A DNA stretch of 64,000 nucleotides, taken from assembly GCF_021215455.1 (NCBI RefSeq), contig NZ_JAJPWV010000005.1, positions 62,001-126,000 on the forward strand. Direction: 5' to 3'. The position numbers were made by a program, and so were the translations under genes. Numbering within the stretch: position 1 is the first letter of the stretch; each line of letters begins with the position of its first letter. The notes beneath the pieces are model-generated. The model was not told where the DNA came from and made no database searches. It worked only from the letters and a program-made list of their open reading frames with translations. Of this stretch, positions 54,188 through 62,258 are shown piece after piece. Source of the DNA: Mucilaginibacter roseus. GTDB lineage: Bacteria > Bacteroidota > Bacteroidia > Sphingobacteriales > Sphingobacteriaceae.

Positions 54188-54403
54188 ATTTTTATAATTA
54201 TTTAAAAACACAAAATCGCCAATTCTAAAATTTCATTTTTGTTAACATAAACATAAAATATAGCCTTGATTTATACATTTTAATTCATAAATTTGAAATA
54301 ATTATAATTATAGACAATCTATATCATAAACAACCTTGGCACATTTAAACTTATCTGCTGTGTTATATTCTGTTAGCACTAACCATTCAACAAAACATAC
54401 GCT

Positions 54404-54922
54404 ATGCATTCGCTAAAATTTACGGGCATCTTATTTGCAATATTTCTTATTCCGTTTGTTTTACGCTTATTCGGCCTTGAGCCATACCCGGCAATTCTTT
54501 TCCCATCCGGACCAGAAACGGTAAAACAGGTAAACGGCAAAACCGAAATTGAGACTAAACAACTTTTTGCCAAAAAGCAAAATGGGCAATGGGCGTTGGT
54601 TGAACCAAAGGCATTTATGTACCCTGTATCGGCTATTCAATTGGCTAAGCTGGTATCAAAAAACATGGGCTTTAAAAAACAGAAGCCTTTTCCGTTGAAA
54701 GGAAAAATCGGTATTGTAAACTACCTTTACCGCTCGCAAAACAGTTCATCAAGCGCAGCAGAAGAAGCGGAACTACGTAACTGGATAAAAAAGCGCTTAA
54801 AGCGTGGCAATTATCAAACATCTGAAGTTAAGGTGGCAACCTACTCCAATATTATTTCAACTACAAACGGCAATATTCTAAAAAAAGAACTAAAGGATGA
54901 AAAGTACTACAACCTGGATTAA
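54404..54922 (+). CDS. membrane-anchored 172-aa protein of HTTM module (copy 1)
   Basis: The protein begins with a hydrophobic anchor (GILFAIFLIPFVLRLF) and then GLEPYPAILFPSGPETVK. It ends KKELKDEKYYNLD. Function unknown. Copy 2 at 56290 has the same length and conserved blocks: EPYPA(V/I)L(F/L)PSGP(E/Q)TVK, a KNMGFK segment, YQTS, IST(A/T)NG and the terminal KEL..EKYY.LD. The gene overlaps the downstream HTTM gene by 26 nt, so the pair is translationally coupled. No known domain was recognised. The cell location (periplasmic side anchored by an N-terminal helix) is inferred. Confidence 0.78.
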   Translation: MHSLKFTGILFAIFLIPFVLRLFGLEPYPAILFPSGPETVKQVNGKTEIETKQLFAKKQNGQWALVEPKAFMYPVSAIQLAKLVSKNMGFKKQKPFPLKGKIGIVNYLYRSQNSSSSAAEEAELRNWIKKRLKRGNYQTSEVKVATYSNIISTTNGNILKKELKDEKYYNLD

Positions 54923-56030
54923 TTCAATCAACAACCGGTTTTGGCGCACCATCGTTAACTCCACCGCTACCGGGGTAGAATCTGTTGCTGTTTTCAGGAT
55001 AATAATGGGCATTTACCTGTTGTTTGTAACCACCCCTACCTATACCTGGATTGCTGATTTGCCAAAGGCCTTATATACACCGCCAATAATCAGCTTTGTT
55101 AACTTGTTAGCGAGCGATTTCCCTGGTAGAAATTTCCTGGTTACCGTTGATTTTTTAATGGTGGCTTCTATTGTGGGTATTGTGCTGGGCATTTATTCAC
55201 GCTTTGCTACGTTGGCCTTTGTGATATTAAAAGTTTCAGTATTGAGTTTCCAGTATTCTTTTGGTAAAATAGACCATGACATCATGCTACCGGCAACATT
55301 AGCGTGTATGGCCTTTTCAGGTTGGGGACAAACTCTGGCTTTAGTTCCGGATAAAAGATCAAAATGGGACTCTCCCTCGAAAAGCCTTTCGGTTATAGCG
55401 GTATTAATAGGTTTTGGATATTTTAGTGCGGGCATAGAGAAAGCTATACATTGGTTAAATTTCGATCTTAACTCAAACGGCACGGCACGCTGGTTTTATC
55501 TTGGCCTTTATAACCTGCAACGTCAGCCAATACTTGCTCCCGCCTTGAAAAACGCACCATTTTGGTTTTTTAAAATTATGGATGTTGTGGGCGTAATATT
55601 TGAGCTGACTCCTATTATAGCTGTCCTTATATCCCGCAAGGCGTGGCGAATCTGGTTGTTTTTTGCGGCAGCGTTTCACCTGGTTAATTATCTGCTGTTT
55701 AACATTAATTTTATTGGTAACGGATTAGTTTATATTGCATTTATTAACTACAAGCCTGTTTACAGGTATGTGGCCAACCTGACCAAGTCATACATAGCCA
55801 AAGCACTTATCCTGGCTGCCGTTGGCTATGCGGCGGTAATAAGGGGAATAAGTATTCTGACATCTCAGAACGTTGGCATCATCTTCATCCCTGATAATGG
55901 TAATGCTAATTTATATTGCATGCTGATAATATGGGCGCTGATTTGTGCCGCTCTCTTCATAACAATCTTCAAAACTGGAAAACAACCCGTGCATGACGAT
56001 TTAGAGGTTGTCTCTCCGCAATTGACTTGA
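54897..56030 (+). CDS. HTTM-domain (vitamin K carboxylase-like) membrane protein, copy 1
   Basis: The 377-aa protein has 8 or so membrane segments with strongly conserved loops: FGKIDHDIML, AFSGWGQTLAL, GFGYFSAGIEKAIHWLNFD and ARWFYLGLYN, and FHLVNYLLFNINF. These fit the HTTM domain shared by bacterial proteins and vertebrate vitamin-K-dependent gamma-carboxylase. Bacterial HTTM proteins have no general function. The start ATG lies inside the last codons of the 172-aa gene. I do not claim carboxylase activity, since the C-terminal lumenal domain of the eukaryotic enzyme is absent. Confidence 0.82.
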   Translation: MKSTTTWINSINNRFWRTIVNSTATGVESVAVFRIIMGIYLLFVTTPTYTWIADLPKALYTPPIISFVNLLASDFPGRNFLVTVDFLMVASIVGIVLGIYSRFATLAFVILKVSVLSFQYSFGKIDHDIMLPATLACMAFSGWGQTLALVPDKRSKWDSPSKSLSVIAVLIGFGYFSAGIEKAIHWLNFDLNSNGTARWFYLGLYNLQRQPILAPALKNAPFWFFKIMDVVGVIFELTPIIAVLISRKAWRIWLFFAAAFHLVNYLLFNINFIGNGLVYIAFINYKPVYRYVANLTKSYIAKALILAAVGYAAVIRGISILTSQNVGIIFIPDNGNANLYCMLIIWALICAALFITIFKTGKQPVHDDLEVVSPQLT

Positions 56031-56289
56031 TTACAAAATATTTCCTTATAGCACTTGCTTGCTATAATATTAAAAACAATTTGCATTACTCAACTACACG
56101 TTGTATGTTTATGATATAAGTTCTTTATAACCAGAAAAATAAGCTATATCCCATCCCCTATCTAAATTCTATGTTACTTGTGCTGATTTTAGGGTATGGT
56201 AAATTCATGGTTACGCCGAGCTATTCGTGATCACAATATTGCGACTAACCGGATTCATTTTTAAATTTATTAAAACCTAATCTTATGCC

Positions 56290-56808
56290 ATGTACTCTAC
56301 AAGATTCACCTTTCTGTTGTTGCTTTGCCTGATTATTCCTTTCAGCTTAAGGCTGATGAAGTATGAACCCTATCCTGCAGTACTTTTGCCATCCGGGCCG
56401 CAAACTGTAAAAAAAACTCAGGGAAGCATCCGGATGGAGTTTAAACAAGTATTCGGCCTCAACCCTAACAATAATTGGAAGCGCATTGAGCCGAAAGAAT
56501 TTATGCATCCCGCGCCAGCGGCGTACCTCACCAACCTTACTTTAAAAAATATGGGTTTTAAGGAGCTTAAGCCCCACTTGTTTAATGGCAGATATGCTCT
56601 GGTGAATCACTTTTTTCGCTTCCACCGAGGCGGTGCGACAAACTCAAATACCGAGGACCTACGCGATTGGCTTAAGGGTCGGCTGGCCAAAAGTGGTTAC
56701 CAAACATCAAAGATAAGGGTGAGCACTTATGTGAATACCATATCAACAGCTAACGGAGAAATAACAAAGAAAGAACTTAAAGAAGAAAAATATTATGACC
56801 TCGATTGA
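56290..56808 (+). CDS. membrane-anchored 172-aa protein of HTTM module (copy 2)
   Basis: Same size and layout as the copy at 54404: hydrophobic anchor (FTFLLLLCLIIPFSLRLM), EPYPAVLLPSGPQTVKK, KNMGFKELKP, YQTSKIRVSTY and the end KKELKEEKYYDLD. It overlaps the next HTTM gene by 14 nt. Upstream, a 259-bp gap separates it from copy 1, so the two modules probably have separate promoters. Function unknown. Confidence 0.78.
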   Translation: MYSTRFTFLLLLCLIIPFSLRLMKYEPYPAVLLPSGPQTVKKTQGSIRMEFKQVFGLNPNNNWKRIEPKEFMHPAPAAYLTNLTLKNMGFKELKPHLFNGRYALVNHFFRFHRGGATNSNTEDLRDWLKGRLAKSGYQTSKIRVSTYVNTISTANGEITKKELKEEKYYDLD

Positions 56809-57949
56809 TAAGATCACCTATAAATTCTGGAGCGCGGTGGTCAGATCAACCGCAACAAACGTTTTCTCGTTAGCCATTTTCAGAATACTAACCGGTACTT
56901 TTTTGCTATTAGTGCTTACTATTAATTATGCCTGGATGGCTGATTTACCTTTGGCGCTATTTACACCACCCGTATTAAGTCCGATAAATTTATTTGCAAC
57001 AGGCTTTCCGCACAAGGCATGGTTGCTAATAGCAGATTTTACATTACTACTCACACCTATCGCAATTATTTTAGGTATAAAGCCCCGGATGGCTACGCTT
57101 CTGTTCGCCCTTACACGCCTACTTGTGCTCAACTATCAATATGCCTTTGGAAAAATTGATCATGAAATATTATTGGCAACCATGCTGGTGTGCTTGGCGT
57201 TTTCAGGCTGGGGACAAAGATTGGCGATATGGCCCGATAAAGCCTCCCGGTTTGATTCCACCACAAAGAGCCTTGCCCTGCTTGCCGTTTTAATTTGCTT
57301 TGGCTATTTCAGCGCGGCTTTTGAAAAGGCTATTTTCTGGCTTAACTTTGACATGAACACGACCGGATCAGCACGCTGGTTTTATAACTCCTTATATAAC
57401 TATCAGCGTGAGCCTCTCCTTGCGCCGCTGCTTAAAATGTCGCCATTCTGGGTTTTTAAAGCAATGGATATTACAGGCGTTATTTTTGAGTTGCTGCCGT
57501 TTGCGGCGCTGCTGTATTCACGCAAACTATGGCAAAGCTGGCTTTTGCTCGCAGCGGGCTTCCACCTGGTTAACTTGCTGTTTTTCAATATAAACTTCAT
57601 TGTTAACGGTATAGTATACCTTGCTTTTATAGACTATACCACCATCTACGCTACTGTACGGAGATTAATAGCTACACCATGGTTTAAGGCAGCTGTTGCG
57701 GGTATCATTATTTATGCCGCTTACGTACGTGTTGTAAGTATACTAACCTTCGAAAAAATAGGAATTGTGTTTTTGCCTTACAGCGTAAACATGCAGCTAT
57801 ACGGGATGGTAAGCTTATGGCTGCTGATTTGCACCACCATGCTCATTGGCATCCTGTATTCAAAAGAAGAGACTACACTCAGCCGTGCCGACATTTTATC
57901 ACAACAAATACACAAAAGCAACTTAATAGATCATCAAACTACCATTTAA
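56795..57949 (+). CDS. HTTM-domain membrane protein, copy 2
   Basis: The 384-aa protein aligns along its whole length with the copy at 54897, about half the residues being identical by eye. It has the same loops: FGKIDHEILL, AFSGWGQRLAI, CFGYFSAAFEKAIFWLNFD, ARWFYNSLYN and FHLVNLLFFNINF. The start ATG is in the last codons of the partner gene. It carries a slightly longer polar tail than copy 1 (SQQIHKSNLIDHQ). It is the last gene before sucC. Confidence 0.82.
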   Translation: MTSIDKITYKFWSAVVRSTATNVFSLAIFRILTGTFLLLVLTINYAWMADLPLALFTPPVLSPINLFATGFPHKAWLLIADFTLLLTPIAIILGIKPRMATLLFALTRLLVLNYQYAFGKIDHEILLATMLVCLAFSGWGQRLAIWPDKASRFDSTTKSLALLAVLICFGYFSAAFEKAIFWLNFDMNTTGSARWFYNSLYNYQREPLLAPLLKMSPFWVFKAMDITGVIFELLPFAALLYSRKLWQSWLLLAAGFHLVNLLFFNINFIVNGIVYLAFIDYTTIYATVRRLIATPWFKAAVAGIIIYAAYVRVVSILTFEKIGIVFLPYSVNMQLYGMVSLWLLICTTMLIGILYSKEETTLSRADILSQQIHKSNLIDHQTTI

Positions 57950-57989
57950 AGCAAAAAAGTGTAGATTTACCGCAAATACTATTTAGAAC

Positions 57990-59183
57990 ATGAACATTCA
58001 CGAATATCAAGGTAAAGCTATCTTAAAAAGCTTTGGTGTAAGAGTTCAGGAAGGCATTGTTGCCGACACTGTTGATCAGGCTGTTGAGGCGGCGCAAAAG
58101 CTTAAGGATGAGTACAACTCAGACTGGGTTGTGGTAAAAGCACAAATACATGCAGGTGGCCGCGGTAAGGGCGGTGGTGTTAAGCTGGCTAAAAATCTTG
58201 ACGAGGTTAAGGAGAAAGCGGGCGCTATCATCGGTATGCAACTTGTTACCCCGCAAACCGGTCCTGAAGGTAAAAAGGTTAACAAGGTATTAATTGCGCA
58301 GGACGTTTATTATCCTGGTGAAAGCGAAACCAAAGAGTTTTATGTGAGTGTTTTGCTTGACCGTGCTAAAGGCCGTAACATCATCATGTACTCTACCGAA
58401 GGTGGTATGGACATTGAAGAAGTGGCTGAACACACACCTGATAAGATATTTAAAGAAGAAATTGATCCTAAAGTTGGTTTACAAGGTTTTCAGGCACGTA
58501 AAATTGCCTTTAACCTGGGCCTTTCAGGCGATGCCTTTAAGGACATGACCAAATTTATCACCGCTTTATACAAAGCATACATTGCTACCGATTCGTCAAT
58601 GTTTGAGATCAACCCGGTTTTAAAAACATCTGACAATAAAATATTAGCCGTTGACGCCAAGGTAAACCTTGATGACAACGCGCTGTACCGCCACCCGGAT
58701 TACGCCGCCCTGCGCGATACATCAGAGGAAGACCCTACTGAAGTTGAGGCCAGCAAATCAAACCTTAATTATGTTAAGCTTGATGGTAATGTAGGCTGTA
58801 TGGTTAACGGCGCCGGCTTAGCTATGGCTACCATGGATATTATTAAAATTGCCGGTGGCGAACCTGCTAACTTTTTGGACGTAGGTGGTACCGCTAATGC
58901 GCAAACGGTTAAGGCTGGTTTTAACATCATATTACAAGACCCTAATGTGCGTGCTATCCTGATCAACATCTTTGGTGGTATTGTACGTTGCGACCGCGTT
59001 GCACAAGGCGTAATTGATGCTTACCAGGAGATTGGTAACATTCCGGTGCCGATCATCGTTCGTTTGCAAGGCACCAACGCTGCTGAAGCGAAAGAACTGA
59101 TTGATAACTCCGGCTTAAAAGTTTTCTCGGCCATCTTGCTTAAAGAAGCTGCTGAACGTGTTAAAGAAGTTTTAGCGAACTAA
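57990..59183 (+). CDS. sucC: succinyl-CoA ligase beta subunit (ADP-forming)
   Basis: The 397-aa ATP-grasp enzyme is the TCA-cycle step that converts succinyl-CoA to succinate with ATP formation. N-terminal MNIHEYQGKAILKSFGV, the ATP-grasp KAQIHAGGRGKGGGVKLAKN block, EINPVLKTSDNKILAVDAKV and the C-terminal IFGGIVRCDRVAQGVIDA fit SucC. The alpha subunit gene sucD is not adjacent, which is common in Bacteroidota. Length is normal and a terminator follows. Confidence 0.97.
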   Translation: MNIHEYQGKAILKSFGVRVQEGIVADTVDQAVEAAQKLKDEYNSDWVVVKAQIHAGGRGKGGGVKLAKNLDEVKEKAGAIIGMQLVTPQTGPEGKKVNKVLIAQDVYYPGESETKEFYVSVLLDRAKGRNIIMYSTEGGMDIEEVAEHTPDKIFKEEIDPKVGLQGFQARKIAFNLGLSGDAFKDMTKFITALYKAYIATDSSMFEINPVLKTSDNKILAVDAKVNLDDNALYRHPDYAALRDTSEEDPTEVEASKSNLNYVKLDGNVGCMVNGAGLAMATMDIIKIAGGEPANFLDVGGTANAQTVKAGFNIILQDPNVRAILINIFGGIVRCDRVAQGVIDAYQEIGNIPVPIIVRLQGTNAAEAKELIDNSGLKVFSAILLKEAAERVKEVLAN

Positions 59184-59205
59184 TAACCCGTTTACATCTG
59201 AATAC

Positions 59206-59230
59206 AAAGGGGACGCTTGTCCCCTTTTTT
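59206..59230 (+). terminator. terminator of sucC
   Basis: Perfect 9-base arms AAAGGGGAC and GTCCCCTTT around GCTT, followed by T. Confidence 0.88.
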
Positions 59231-59267
59231 ATTTACACGATATTTAAACTAAGTAAGCCAATTGTGC

Positions 59268-59343
59268 GTTTAAACATTCATTGTCTGCTGATTGTCAGAA
59301 GATAAAATACAATTAAATGTTTAAACATCTATTTTTATATTTG
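59268..59343 (+). promoter_or_regulatory. yceI promoter with palindromic operator candidates
   Basis: A 12-base perfect palindrome ATGTTTAAACAT (59317-59328) sits just upstream of a perfect -7 element TATATTTG (59336-59343), so a bound regulator would block RNA polymerase. A second copy, GTTTAAACAT (59268-59277), is 51 bp upstream. The regulator is not in the window; MarR-type proteins use palindromes of this size, but that assignment is only an inference. Confidence 0.55.
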
Positions 59344-59388
59344 TACTGTTAATCAACAAGTAAATAAAAATTTAAATCACATACTATC

Positions 59389-59922
59389 ATGGCAACTACA
59401 ACATGGGTATTAGACCCAACCCACTCAGAAGTACAGTTTAAAGTTAAACACCTTGTAATTTCAACTGTAACAGGTTCATTCAAAAGTTTTGAAGGCAAGC
59501 TTGAAACAGAAGGTGATGACATTACAAACGGTAAGGTTGAATTTTCACTTGATGTTAATTCAATTGATACTAACCAGGAACAACGTGACGGCCACCTGAA
59601 AGGTCCGGATTTTTTTGATGCGGATAACCATCCGAAAATCACTTTCAAATCAACCAGCCTGACCGCTAAAGGCGATGACGAATACGTTGCTGAAGGCGAC
59701 TTGACTATTAAAGGCATCACCAAACCGGTAACTTTGAACGTAGAGTTCGGTGGCTCGGCTGATGACTTCTATGGCAATACTAAGGCAGGTTTTGAAGTAA
59801 CCGGCAAAATTAACCGTAAAGAGTTTGGTTTAACCTGGGATGGCGTAACCGAAGCCGGTTCAATTGTTGTTGGCGACGACATTAAACTAATAGCCAACGT
59901 ACAGTTCGCAAAGCAGAAGTAA
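59389..59922 (+). CDS. YceI family lipid-binding protein
   Basis: The 177-aa lipocalin-like protein begins WVLDPTHSEVQFKVKHLVIS and continues with GSFKSFEGKLETEGDD, DADNHPKITFKSTSLT and the late REFGLTWDGVTEAGSIVVGD-like block of YceI. These proteins bind isoprenoid lipids and are induced by alkali or oxidants in other bacteria. No signal peptide is seen, so this copy is likely cytoplasmic. The palindromic operator upstream supports regulated expression. Confidence 0.92.
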   Translation: MATTTWVLDPTHSEVQFKVKHLVISTVTGSFKSFEGKLETEGDDITNGKVEFSLDVNSIDTNQEQRDGHLKGPDFFDADNHPKITFKSTSLTAKGDDEYVAEGDLTIKGITKPVTLNVEFGGSADDFYGNTKAGFEVTGKINRKEFGLTWDGVTEAGSIVVGDDIKLIANVQFAKQK

Positions 59923-59946
59923 TTTTTTAGTACCGATATATTTGAG

Positions 59947-59974
59947 AGCCATCTGCTGAGCAGGTGGCTTTTTT
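59947..59974 (+). terminator. terminator of yceI
   Basis: AGCCATCTG and CAGGTGGCT arms (one T-G pair) around CTGAG, then T-run. Confidence 0.8.
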
Positions 59975-60020
59975 GTTTACGTGCCGTTGTTATTTAGTGT
60001 ATATTGCTACGGCAAATTAA

Positions 60021-60788
60021 ATGAAAATCATATCTCTCCTCCTTCTTCTTACACTTACTACTTTTTCATTTTCATGTAATCAAGCTAACATCAACAACGT
60101 AAAAGATTTGGATAGTGTAAAGCGGGCAATATTAAATGGTCATACTTACGATAAACACAACGATAGCGTAAACCTAAGTATCGACGATCAAGACACTATC
60201 CTATATTCCAAAAAATCATTAGATAGCATGATAACCTTTTACCCTGAACTTGCGGAAGATTTTTTAGATAATCCGGATATTACATACGCGAAACGCCATC
60301 CATCGAAGTTAGCATATGATAAAGGATTTTCATTTGAAAGTGAAGTTGGACAGGATTCGTATTACGAAATTTACGCTTACATTTTAAATCTCCAACCGAA
60401 GCTCAGGCAATATCATACTCAAAAGAGGAACCTATCTAAAATTTATCAAGACATAAATTATATCTATCAAAAACTGCAACAGGGCGGCACTTATTTTGGG
60501 CATACCTATGCACGGATACCCGCTTACGTTATGTATTCTTTGACCGTATATGATTACAAGAAAGAGTTTCCAGATAAAGTTTACAATATTGATAAACAGA
60601 AAAAGCTCTACACCGATGCTTTAAAACAATACATTAGCGATGAACTTGATAACGATATGGAGTTTACTCAAAATGAAAAACCTGTGTTAAAAAAAGAGCT
60701 TTTTCAAACAGTAGATGAAATTGATAGTTTAATTAGTGAGCGATTTTTTTTAGCGCAAGCTCAGGAGTTTCAATACGCTCATTATTAA
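60021..60788 (+). CDS. lipoprotein of unknown function
   Basis: The 255-aa protein has a lipoprotein signal ending LTTFSFSCNQA (Cys at about 19). The rest is mainly helical and rich in Lys, Asp and Tyr, with no recognised domain. The gene is markedly A/T-rich relative to its neighbours. The Sua5-like gene follows after 7 bp, so it may be expressed with it. I do not assign a function. Confidence 0.68.
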   Translation: MKIISLLLLLTLTTFSFSCNQANINNVKDLDSVKRAILNGHTYDKHNDSVNLSIDDQDTILYSKKSLDSMITFYPELAEDFLDNPDITYAKRHPSKLAYDKGFSFESEVGQDSYYEIYAYILNLQPKLRQYHTQKRNLSKIYQDINYIYQKLQQGGTYFGHTYARIPAYVMYSLTVYDYKKEFPDKVYNIDKQKKLYTDALKQYISDELDNDMEFTQNEKPVLKKELFQTVDEIDSLISERFFLAQAQEFQYAHY

Positions 60789-60795
60789 TAGTAAA

Positions 60796-61416
60796 ATGTT
60801 AATCAAAATATACCCCGAAAATCCGAACGAAAAGGCCATTGAACAGGTGGTGCAGGTGCTGCGTAAAGGGGGCATCATCATCTACCCTACTGATACCGTT
60901 TACGGCCTGGGTTGCGATATCACCAATCAAAAAGCTATTGAACGCATCGCCCGATTGCGTAATATCAAACCGGAGAAGGCCAACTTTTCCTTCATCTGCT
61001 ACGATCTGAGCCATATATCAGATTATATCAAGCCTATTGATAATACTACTTTCAGGGTTTTGAAGAAAGCCCTGCCGGGGCCATTCACCTTTATTTTTAA
61101 CGCGAGCCATGCAGTACCTAAACTGTTAAGCTCAAACAAAAAAACAGTAGGTATCCGGGTGCCTGATAACAATATAGCCCGTGACATTGTACGCACGCTG
61201 GGCAACCCTATCCTTTCCACATCCATTAAGGATGAGGATGAGATCATGGAATATTCAACCGACCCTGAATTGATCCACGAGAAATACGAGGATTTGGTTG
61301 ACCTGGTGATCGATGGCGGCTATGGTGGCAACCTCGCCTCTACCGTGGTCGACTGTACCTCCGGAGATTTTGAAGTACTCCGTGAAGGCAAGGGCGATCT
61401 TGAACTTTATTTATGA
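60796..61416 (+). CDS. L-threonylcarbamoyladenylate synthase, Sua5/YciO/YrdC type
   Basis: The 206-aa protein makes the threonylcarbamoyl-AMP used for t6A37 in tRNA. Motifs are KGGIIIYPTDTVYGLGCDI, RLRNIKPEKANFSFICYD, LPGPFTFIFNAS, KKTVGIRVPDN and GNPILSTSIKDEDE. The length of about 206 residues is nearer the short YciO/TsaC form than full-length Sua5. Its stop overlaps the trpA stop on the other strand by 6 nt. Confidence 0.9.
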   Translation: MLIKIYPENPNEKAIEQVVQVLRKGGIIIYPTDTVYGLGCDITNQKAIERIARLRNIKPEKANFSFICYDLSHISDYIKPIDNTTFRVLKKALPGPFTFIFNASHAVPKLLSSNKKTVGIRVPDNNIARDIVRTLGNPILSTSIKDEDEIMEYSTDPELIHEKYEDLVDLVIDGGYGGNLASTVVDCTSGDFEVLREGKGDLELYL

Positions 61417-62187
61417 TTTTGGGCGAATGTTATCTATAAAATCAGGAATGGTTTGAAGGTAATTATCCTTAGCCAGATGTTTAACGAACGCGCTACCTAC
61501 AATAGCGCCGTTGGCATACTCGCAAGCTTTGTTATAAGATGCATTGTTCGATATACCAAAGCCAATAATGGTTGGGTTAGCAAGCTCCATACCTTTTATG
61601 CGCTTGTAGTAATCCTCAATAGAAGTGGATACATTTAACGTACTGCCGGTAATAGACGATGATGACAGCAGATAAATAAAGCTGTTGCTCAACCCGTCAA
61701 TCTTGCTGATGCGCTCCTCGCTGGTGTTGGGTGTTACCAGGAATATATTGCTCAGGTTGTTCTGCTTAAAGGTATCGGCATAAAGCTTTTCGTATTCGTA
61801 AATAGGCAGGTCGGGAACGATCACGCCATCCACCCCTACTTCAGCGGCTTTTTTACAAAAACGCTCTATACCATACTGAACTATCGGGTTGATATAGCCC
61901 ATCAGTAAAACCGGGATGGTAACACGTTCGCGCAGTTGCTTTAATTGCTCAAATAACACATTCAGCGTCATGCCGTTCTCCAGAGCCTTTTCTGAACTTT
62001 GCTGAATGGTAGGCCCATCCGCCACCGGGTCAGAGTAAGGAAAACCGATCTCCAGGAAATCAGCCCCGGCTTTTTCCAATGCCTCGGCAATATCAAGCGT
62101 AGTATTCAGTTCAGGGTAACCCGCCGTAAAATAGATGGATAGCAGGTTGCTTTTTTTATTCGCGAAAAGATTTTGTAAACGGTTCAT
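61411..62187 (-). CDS. trpA: tryptophan synthase alpha chain
   Basis: The 258-aa TrpA cleaves indole-3-glycerol phosphate to indole and glyceraldehyde-3-phosphate. The catalytic Glu and Asp lie in FLEIGFPYSDPVADGPTIQ; PVLLMGYINPIVQYG, VDGVIVPDLPIYE and FIYLLSSSSITGS are further blocks. The start at 62187 (MNRLQNLF) is preferred over an in-frame ATG 27 nt upstream, which lies in the repeat region. It is the last gene of trpF-trpB-trpA and is separated from trpB by a repeat. Confidence 0.97.
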   Translation of the reverse strand: MNRLQNLFANKKSNLLSIYFTAGYPELNTTLDIAEALEKAGADFLEIGFPYSDPVADGPTIQQSSEKALENGMTLNVLFEQLKQLRERVTIPVLLMGYINPIVQYGIERFCKKAAEVGVDGVIVPDLPIYEYEKLYADTFKQNNLSNIFLVTPNTSEERISKIDGLSNSFIYLLSSSSITGSTLNVSTSIEDYYKRIKGMELANPTIIGFGISNNASYNKACEYANGAIVGSAFVKHLAKDNYLQTIPDFIDNIRPKS

Positions 62188-62193
62188 GTGTTT

Positions 62194-62256
62194 AGTCGAT
62201 GGCCTATAGACCATAGTCCATAGCCACTATCGACTATCGACCATGGACTATAGACT
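62194..62256. repeat. nine degenerate heptamer units between trpB and trpA
   Basis: Read in sevens on the plus strand, the region gives AGTCGAT, GGCCTAT, AGACCAT, AGTCCAT, AGCCACT, ATCGACT, ATCGACC, ATGGACT and ATAGACT. The first four follow an AGnCnAT pattern and the last four follow its reverse complement ATnGACT, so the block forms an imperfect 28-base inverted repeat around AGCCACT (20 of 28 positions match by eye). The block lies 7 nt upstream of the trpA start. Confidence 0.7.
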
Positions 62257-62258
62257 AA

